Assembly: GCF_000160115.1 (NCBI RefSeq)
Contig: NZ_GG665867.1
Coordinates: 486,053-550,052, forward strand
Direction of reading: 5' to 3'
DNA: 64,000 nt
From: Shuttleworthella satelles DSM 14600
Lineage (GTDB): Bacteria > Bacillota > Clostridia > Lachnospirales > Lachnospiraceae
The notes beneath the pieces were generated by a model, which saw only the letters and a program-made list of their open reading frames with translations, was not told the origin of the DNA and made no database searches. Position numbers and translations under genes: made by a program. Below are positions 60,160-64,000 of this stretch, in pieces (within the stretch, counting starts at the first letter, position 1; each line of letters opens with the position of its first letter).

Positions 60160-61551
60160 ATGACAGGTTTTCCGCTGATTATTGCATTTATTATCGCTAT
60201 TGTGCTGATGATTCTTCTGATCTCAAAGTTCAAGTTACATCCATTCATCGCCATTATGCTGGTCTCACTAGCACTGGGGATTCTTGCGGGAATTCCGCTC
60301 GTTGATGTCAAGGGGGCGGACGGAAAGACGACGGCAGGTCTGGCGACGGTCATCGGACAGGGCTTCGCAGGGACATTTACCTCGATCGGAATCGTCATTA
60401 TCCTGGGGGCTTTAATCGGAACGATCCTGGAGAAGACCGGAGCCGCTTTGAAGCTTGCGGACATGGTCATTAAACTGGTCGGAAAGAACCATCCGGTTCT
60501 GGCCATGGAACTGATGGGCTGGGTGGTTTCTATTCCGGTCTTCTGTGACTCCGGTTTCGTCATCTTAAATCCCATCCGCAAGGCTCTGGTACAGCGCACC
60601 ATGGCTTCGTCCGTGTCTATGAGCTTCGGCCTGTCTGCCGGACTTTATATCGCTCACGTTTTTATCCCGCCCACACCGGGCCCGATTGCGGCAGCCAATA
60701 CCCTGGGAGTCGGTGATAATCTGCTCCTGGTGATGGGTATGGGCGCCGTCTGCTCCATTCTGCCCCTGATCGCCGGTTACATCTATGCGGTTATGGTCGG
60801 CCGGAAAGTCAAGGCGGATGACGAGGCGGACCGCAATCTGATGACCAAGACCTATGAGGAACTGGTGGCTGAGTATGGCAAACTGCCCGGAGGCCTCAAT
60901 GCCTTAGCGCCGATCATCGTGCCGATCGTCCTCATGGCCCTGTCCTCAATCGCGGCCATGGCCAAGTGGTCCGGTTCCGGCGCGAATCTGGTCAAATTCC
61001 TTGGGACACCAATCATTGCCCTGGCAGTCGGTACTCTCTTCGCCTTCTTCCAGCTGATCACGACCAAGAAGGTGGAACACTTCTATGATCTGGTCAATGA
61101 GACCTTAAAGACGGTCGGCCCCATTCTCTTTGTGACTGCGGCAGGCGGCGTCTTAGGCAAGGTGATCGCCTCCTCCGATATGGTCAAGTATATCTCCGCT
61201 CATGCAGGTGTATTCTCCGCCATGGGAATTCTCTTCCCCTTCCTCCTGGCGGCGATCTTCAAGACAGCGCAGGGCTCTTCTACGGTTGCTCTTACCACTA
61301 CAGCGGGGATTGTACAGCCCCTTTTGGGCGTCCTTGGCTTCACCTCTCCCATGCAGATCACCCTGGTGGTTATGGCCATCGGTGCCGGAGCCATGACAGT
61401 GTCTCATGCGAATGACTCCTACTTCTGGGTTGTCACGAACTTCGGTGAGATGTCCCCGGATCGCGGTTACAAGACCCAGACAGCGGGGACTCTGGTTCTG
61501 GGGATTGCCTCGATTATTGAGATCTTTATCTTAAGCCTTTTCCTGCGCTGA
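60160..61551 (+). CDS. GntP-family gluconate/sugar-acid permease
   Basis: A 463-residue symporter of the GntP family with about 12 hydrophobic segments, importing gluconate or related hydroxy acids with protons. Family blocks are visible: FKLHPFIAIMLVSLALGILA, MGWVVSIPVFCDSGFVILNP, GLYIAHVFIPPTPGPIAAAN and FKTAQGSSTVALTTTAGI, then SHANDSYFWVVTNF. ATG 60160 is chosen over GTG 60151 because AAGGGGGTG precedes it by 7 nt. It stands alone; no gluconate kinase is nearby. Confidence 0.92.
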   Translation: MTGFPLIIAFIIAIVLMILLISKFKLHPFIAIMLVSLALGILAGIPLVDVKGADGKTTAGLATVIGQGFAGTFTSIGIVIILGALIGTILEKTGAALKLADMVIKLVGKNHPVLAMELMGWVVSIPVFCDSGFVILNPIRKALVQRTMASSVSMSFGLSAGLYIAHVFIPPTPGPIAAANTLGVGDNLLLVMGMGAVCSILPLIAGYIYAVMVGRKVKADDEADRNLMTKTYEELVAEYGKLPGGLNALAPIIVPIVLMALSSIAAMAKWSGSGANLVKFLGTPIIALAVGTLFAFFQLITTKKVEHFYDLVNETLKTVGPILFVTAAGGVLGKVIASSDMVKYISAHAGVFSAMGILFPFLLAAIFKTAQGSSTVALTTTAGIVQPLLGVLGFTSPMQITLVVMAIGAGAMTVSHANDSYFWVVTNFGEMSPDRGYKTQTAGTLVLGIASIIEIFILSLFLR

Positions 61552-61945
61552 CGAGAATTCGGGAGTCAATAGAATGATGCAGAGACAAATGTCTTTTGCC
61601 TGACAGAAGGAGAGAAAGTCAGAGTACCCCAGGGAAAGAAATACATACTTCAGAACTGGGGAGCGGCCAGGACAAGGTTTATCGAATGCGCTGCTTCCGT
61701 GGGAGAACCAGCAAAGACAGGCATATGGAAAATACTTTGACGCAATGCAGGCAAGCATCAGCAGCGCGGCAGCAAAAGAAGCATGGTTTAAGGTTCACAT
61801 CTGGGGGCTTTGATTGTGATATCTTGACTACTCTCCTTGGACAGGAGTACGTGACGATGAAAGAAGCAAACCTTACTTCACGTCACGGGCACCTCTGCCC
61901 ACTTAATCCCTACAGTAAACTTACGCGATCCTCTTTCAATTTGTA
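61552..61945 (+). other. Intergenic region with degenerate coding traces
   Basis: Two stop-free stretches in different frames (EGEKVRVPQGKKYILQNWGA around 61610-61665 and PWENQQRQAYGKYFDAMQAS around 61700-61760) look protein-like but have no joint start or ribosome site. I do not recognise a family. The region probably holds a decayed gene between the GntP permease and the toxin-antitoxin pair. Confidence 0.3.
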
Positions 61946-61974
61946 TTGCAATCTACAATACTGCGCAGTACAAT
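61946..61974 (+). promoter_or_regulatory. Promoter and palindromic operator of the RelBE-type pair
   Basis: TTGCAA (61946-61951), a 17-bp spacer and TACAAT (61969-61974) form a promoter. The spacer ends in the palindrome TACTGCGCAGTA (61959-61970), which reaches the -10 box. Binding of the antitoxin or the complex there would block transcription, the usual autoregulation of such modules. Confidence 0.6.
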
Positions 61975-61996
61975 AATTTTGAAAGGTGATGTTACC

Positions 61997-62293
61997 ATGA
62001 AAGATGCAACTGTAAGCGCTCGTGTCGAATTTGATGTCAAGAACGAGGCGGAAGATATTCTCCAGAAACTCGGTATCCCCGTATCTGTCGTAATCAATTC
62101 TCTTTATCGGCAGATCATATACAGACATGGCGTTCCCTTCTCACTTACGATTCCGAAGGAACCGAAAACGCTTGATGCCATGTCCGATGCCGAACTGAAC
62201 GCAAAACTTGCACGCAGTTATGAGCAGTCGCTCCGCGGCGAAGGCCGCCCGTTCACTGAGGTTTTAGATGAACTCGAAGGGAACCTCAGATAA
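61997..62293 (+). CDS. RelB/DinJ-family antitoxin
   Basis: A 98-residue antitoxin. The N-terminal ribbon-helix-helix reads TVSARVEFDVKNEAEDILQK, then LGIPVSVVINSLYRQIIYRH, as in DinJ/RelB proteins. The C-terminal half (LDAMSDAELNAKLARSYEQS) is the toxin-binding tail. GAAAGGTGATG precedes ATG 61997; a longer in-frame start at 61946 would lie in the promoter. The toxin gene begins on the next base after its stop. Confidence 0.88.
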   Translation: MKDATVSARVEFDVKNEAEDILQKLGIPVSVVINSLYRQIIYRHGVPFSLTIPKEPKTLDAMSDAELNAKLARSYEQSLRGEGRPFTEVLDELEGNLR

Positions 62294-62626
62294 ATGAATT
62301 CTTATGAAATCATCATGACACCGGACGCCACGACAGATCTTGTGGAACTGCGCGATTATATTGCCGATGTCCTGCTCGTTCCGGATACGGCGCTTTCCTA
62401 TATCCGCGCGATCCGTGAAGAGATAAGCAAGCTGTCGGAAATGCCCGGCCGGATAAAACCTGTCGATGACGAACCCTGGCATTCACGCGGAATCCGGGAA
62501 ATCATGGCAAAGAACTTCTATGTCTACTACCGGATTGATGAGGAAACCAAACGGGTCTACATCATGAACGTCATCTACAACAAACGCGATCAGCTACGGC
62601 AGCTCGCCAATATGAAACTCGACTGA
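62294..62626 (+). CDS. RelE/ParE-family toxin
   Basis: A 110-residue RelE/ParE-superfamily toxin. Typical core: YEIIMTPDATTDLVELRDYI, then IREEISKLSEMPGRIKPVDD, REIMAKNFYVYYRIDEETKR and VYIMNVIYNKRDQLRQL. RelE-type members cut mRNA on the ribosome and ParE-type members poison gyrase; the sequence alone does not decide. It directly follows the antitoxin (TAAATG) and is followed by a terminator. Confidence 0.88.
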   Translation: MNSYEIIMTPDATTDLVELRDYIADVLLVPDTALSYIRAIREEISKLSEMPGRIKPVDDEPWHSRGIREIMAKNFYVYYRIDEETKRVYIMNVIYNKRDQLRQLANMKLD

Positions 62627-62627
62627 C

Positions 62628-62660
62628 AAAACGCTCTCCGTCACTGTGGCGGGGAGTTTT
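62628..62660 (+). terminator. Terminator after the toxin gene
   Basis: AAAAC-CTC-CCG pairs with CGG-GAG-TTTT with single-base bulges, starting 2 bp after the toxin stop and ending in TTTTCCTTTC. It probably ends the two-gene operon. Confidence 0.55.
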
Positions 62661-62756
62661 CCTTTCAAAGCAAAAGTCCCACAGGATCGCTCCCGTGAGG
62701 CTCGTGATTCGTTCTTTTCTGCTAATTTTACTATAACATAAACGCCACTGCGGGGA

Positions 62757-62845
62757 AGCCGTCAAAGAGAAGATCCATGCGTTAGAATTTACTCTGTAAC
62801 GAAGACGAATGTCTTCGGCTGTCCGGCACTTGTTTTTTGACGGCT
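62757..62845 (+). promoter_or_regulatory. Structured leader candidate upstream of the AGCS symporter
   Basis: AGCCGTCAAA (62757-62766) and TTTGACGGCT (62836-62845) are perfect inverted arms enclosing about 70 nt. Inside is a perfect hairpin CGAAGAC-GAAT-GTCTTCG (62800-62817). It ends 50 bp before the symporter start. The shape suggests a cis-regulatory RNA or attenuator, but no known riboswitch consensus was recognised. Confidence 0.4.
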
Positions 62846-62895
62846 CCTTTTGCTAAAGTAAGAGACGATTTTTGTGTGGGAAACAGGGGCATTCT

Positions 62896-64000
62896 ATGTT
62901 AGGAGTCATTCAGCAGGTCAATCAAGCTGTAAGTAATTTCATCTGGGGAGTGCCGGCCATGGCCGCCATTATTGGTGTCGGGATTTTTCTGACTATTCGG
63001 ACACGCCTGATTCAGGTCCGCAAGTTTCCTGCGGCCATGCGCAATACCCTGGGCAAACTTTTTGACAGGACCGAGGCCAGGGAGGGGACGATGTCTCCCT
63101 TCCAGGCGGTCTGCACAGCCCTGGCGGGAACGGTCGGAACCGGTAATATCGCCGGGGTGGCCGGAGCTCTTGCCCTTGGAGGGCCGGGGGCTGTCTTCTG
63201 GATGTGGTGTTCCGCCTTCCTGGGCATGTGTACAAAGTTCGCCGAGGTGACTTTGGCCGTTCATTTTCGGGAGACCAATCCCAGAGGAGAGCATGTGGGC
63301 GGTCCCATGTACTACATTAAGAACGGGCTTGGAAAGGGCTGGCTCTGGCTGGCCTTTGCCTATGCGGCGTTCGGTGTGCTGACGGTCTTTGGAACGGGCA
63401 ATGCCACCCAGGTCAATACCATTGTCACCTCCGTAGACAGCTTCTTAGACAGCTTCGGCCTTCTGGCCTCAGGCAGTCACCCCAAGCTGGATCTGGCGCT
63501 TGGACTTGTCATTGCGGGTCTGGTCGCTCTGGTCCTGTTGGGCGGAATCAAAAGGATCGGTTCCGTGACGGAGAAGCTGGTTCCCTTTATGGCCCTGCTC
63601 TATATTATTTTGGGCCTGGGAGTTGTTCTTCTCAATTGGAGAAATGTCCCCGCCGTCATGCGCATGATCTTTGCCGGGGCATTTACCCCGCAGGGGGTGA
63701 CGGGAGGACTGATCGGATCTGCCTTTTTATCTCTTAAAAAAGGGGTATCCAGGGGGGTTTTCTCCAATGAGGCCGGCCTTGGGACGGGATCCATCGCCCA
63801 CTCCACAGCGGATACGGATGACGCGGTCGGCCAGGGACTCTTTGGTATTTTTGAGGTCTTTATGGATACCATTGTCATCTGTACTCTGACGGCCCTGATT
63901 ATCCTCTGCTCGGGGGTCCCCGTGGCCTACGGGCAGGCGGCCGGAGCGGAACTGACGATTTTGGGTTTCACGACGACCTACGGAAGCTGGGTTTCGGGCT
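62896..64000 (+). CDS. AGCS-family sodium:alanine/glycine symporter (3' end outside window)
   Basis: 368 codons are visible with no stop before the window edge. It is an alanine-or-glycine:cation symporter of the AGCS (AlsT/DagA) family. Landmarks are FIWGVPAMAAIIGVGIFLTI, TALAGTVGTGNIAGVAGALA, GPGAVFWMWCSAFLGMCTKF, VGGPMYYIKNGLG and SRGVFSNEAGLGTGSIAHST. Several hydrophobic segments are evident. The ATG at 62896 is the first plausible start; the ribosome site is weak (CAGGGGC 9 nt upstream). Transport of alanine or glycine with sodium is inferred from the family. Confidence 0.93.
   Translation, partial: MLGVIQQVNQAVSNFIWGVPAMAAIIGVGIFLTIRTRLIQVRKFPAAMRNTLGKLFDRTEAREGTMSPFQAVCTALAGTVGTGNIAGVAGALALGGPGAVFWMWCSAFLGMCTKFAEVTLAVHFRETNPRGEHVGGPMYYIKNGLGKGWLWLAFAYAAFGVLTVFGTGNATQVNTIVTSVDSFLDSFGLLASGSHPKLDLALGLVIAGLVALVLLGGIKRIGSVTEKLVPFMALLYIILGLGVVLLNWRNVPAVMRMIFAGAFTPQGVTGGLIGSAFLSLKKGVSRGVFSNEAGLGTGSIAHSTADTDDAVGQGLFGIFEVFMDTIVICTLTALIILCSGVPVAYGQAAGAELTILGFTTTYGSWVSG

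Noticed and set aside
62663-62895. Glycine riboswitch upstream of the AGCS symporter
   Set aside because: The leader is structured, but the conserved glycine aptamer segments were not found by eye, so it is reported only as an unassigned structured leader.

Overview
The window looks like a chromosomal segment of an anaerobic gut Firmicute, most likely Clostridia/Lachnospiraceae. The evidence is three YesM/YesN-type two-component pairs linked to sugar ABC transporters, purine-rich Shine-Dalgarno sites, many GTG/TTG starts and a mid-range GC content. The family assignments come from reading the translations; no database search was possible. Base composition is uneven: roughly 1-24.5 kb is relatively AT-rich, 24.6-64 kb is clearly more GC-rich, and an AT-rich insert sits at about 47.6-49.7 kb.

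Layout. (1) 0.1-9.5 kb: a glutaredoxin-like protein, a decayed LacI regulator, an alpha/beta hydrolase, a sugar ABC importer (binding protein and two permeases), then a tightly overlapping histidine kinase / ADP-ribosylglycohydrolase / response regulator trio. (2) 9.5-11.3 kb: decayed sequence, a helicase-like tail and a DUF4261 gene fused to it by a one-base slip in an A run. (3) 11.5-24.5 kb: a minus-strand ABC importer ending in a D-lyxose isomerase, a divergent sensor kinase and GH78 alpha-L-rhamnosidase, a transposase remnant, an AbiE-type abortive-infection/toxin-antitoxin pair with a four-site operator, and a response regulator. (4) 24.6-34.9 kb: a truncated AraC gene, a thioredoxin-like protein, a LacI regulator, a TRAP transporter and the galacturonate genes uxaC-uxaB-uxaA. 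Two matching operators lie in the divergent promoter region. (5) 35-38.6 kb: an AAA ATPase (DUF4143), an MgtC-like membrane protein and a ROK glucokinase. (6) 38.9-47.5 kb: a YesMN two-component system divergent from a rhamnose-type ABC transporter with L-rhamnose mutarotase. (7) 47.6-51.3 kb: an AT-rich accessory insert with a Tn916-type DUF961 gene, decayed genes, a hydrolase and a complete IS1182-like element with a 4-bp target duplication. (8) 51.5-58.6 kb: an apparent operon of class II aldolase, LacI regulator, FGGY kinase, GatD-like dehydrogenase, PfkB kinase and aldo/keto reductase. (9) 58.6-64 kb: a truncated epimerase start with a strong terminator, an MFS transporter, a GntP permease, a RelBE-type toxin-antitoxin pair and the start of an AGCS sodium:amino acid symporter.

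How it fits together. Rhamnosidase, esterase, rhamnose uptake plus mutarotase, and galacturonate uptake plus conversion to 2-keto-3-deoxygluconate match the products of rhamnogalacturonan/pectin breakdown. Downstream enzymes (RhaA/B/D, KdgK/KdgA) are not in the window. The 51.5-58.6 kb operon could convert a hexose or hexitol through a tagatose-6-phosphate-like route without a phosphotransferase system; this is inference and is the most interesting metabolic candidate here. Several intergenic gaps are filled with unrelated tandem repeats (34, 38, 39-40, 43 and about 60 bp periods), an unusual local pattern.
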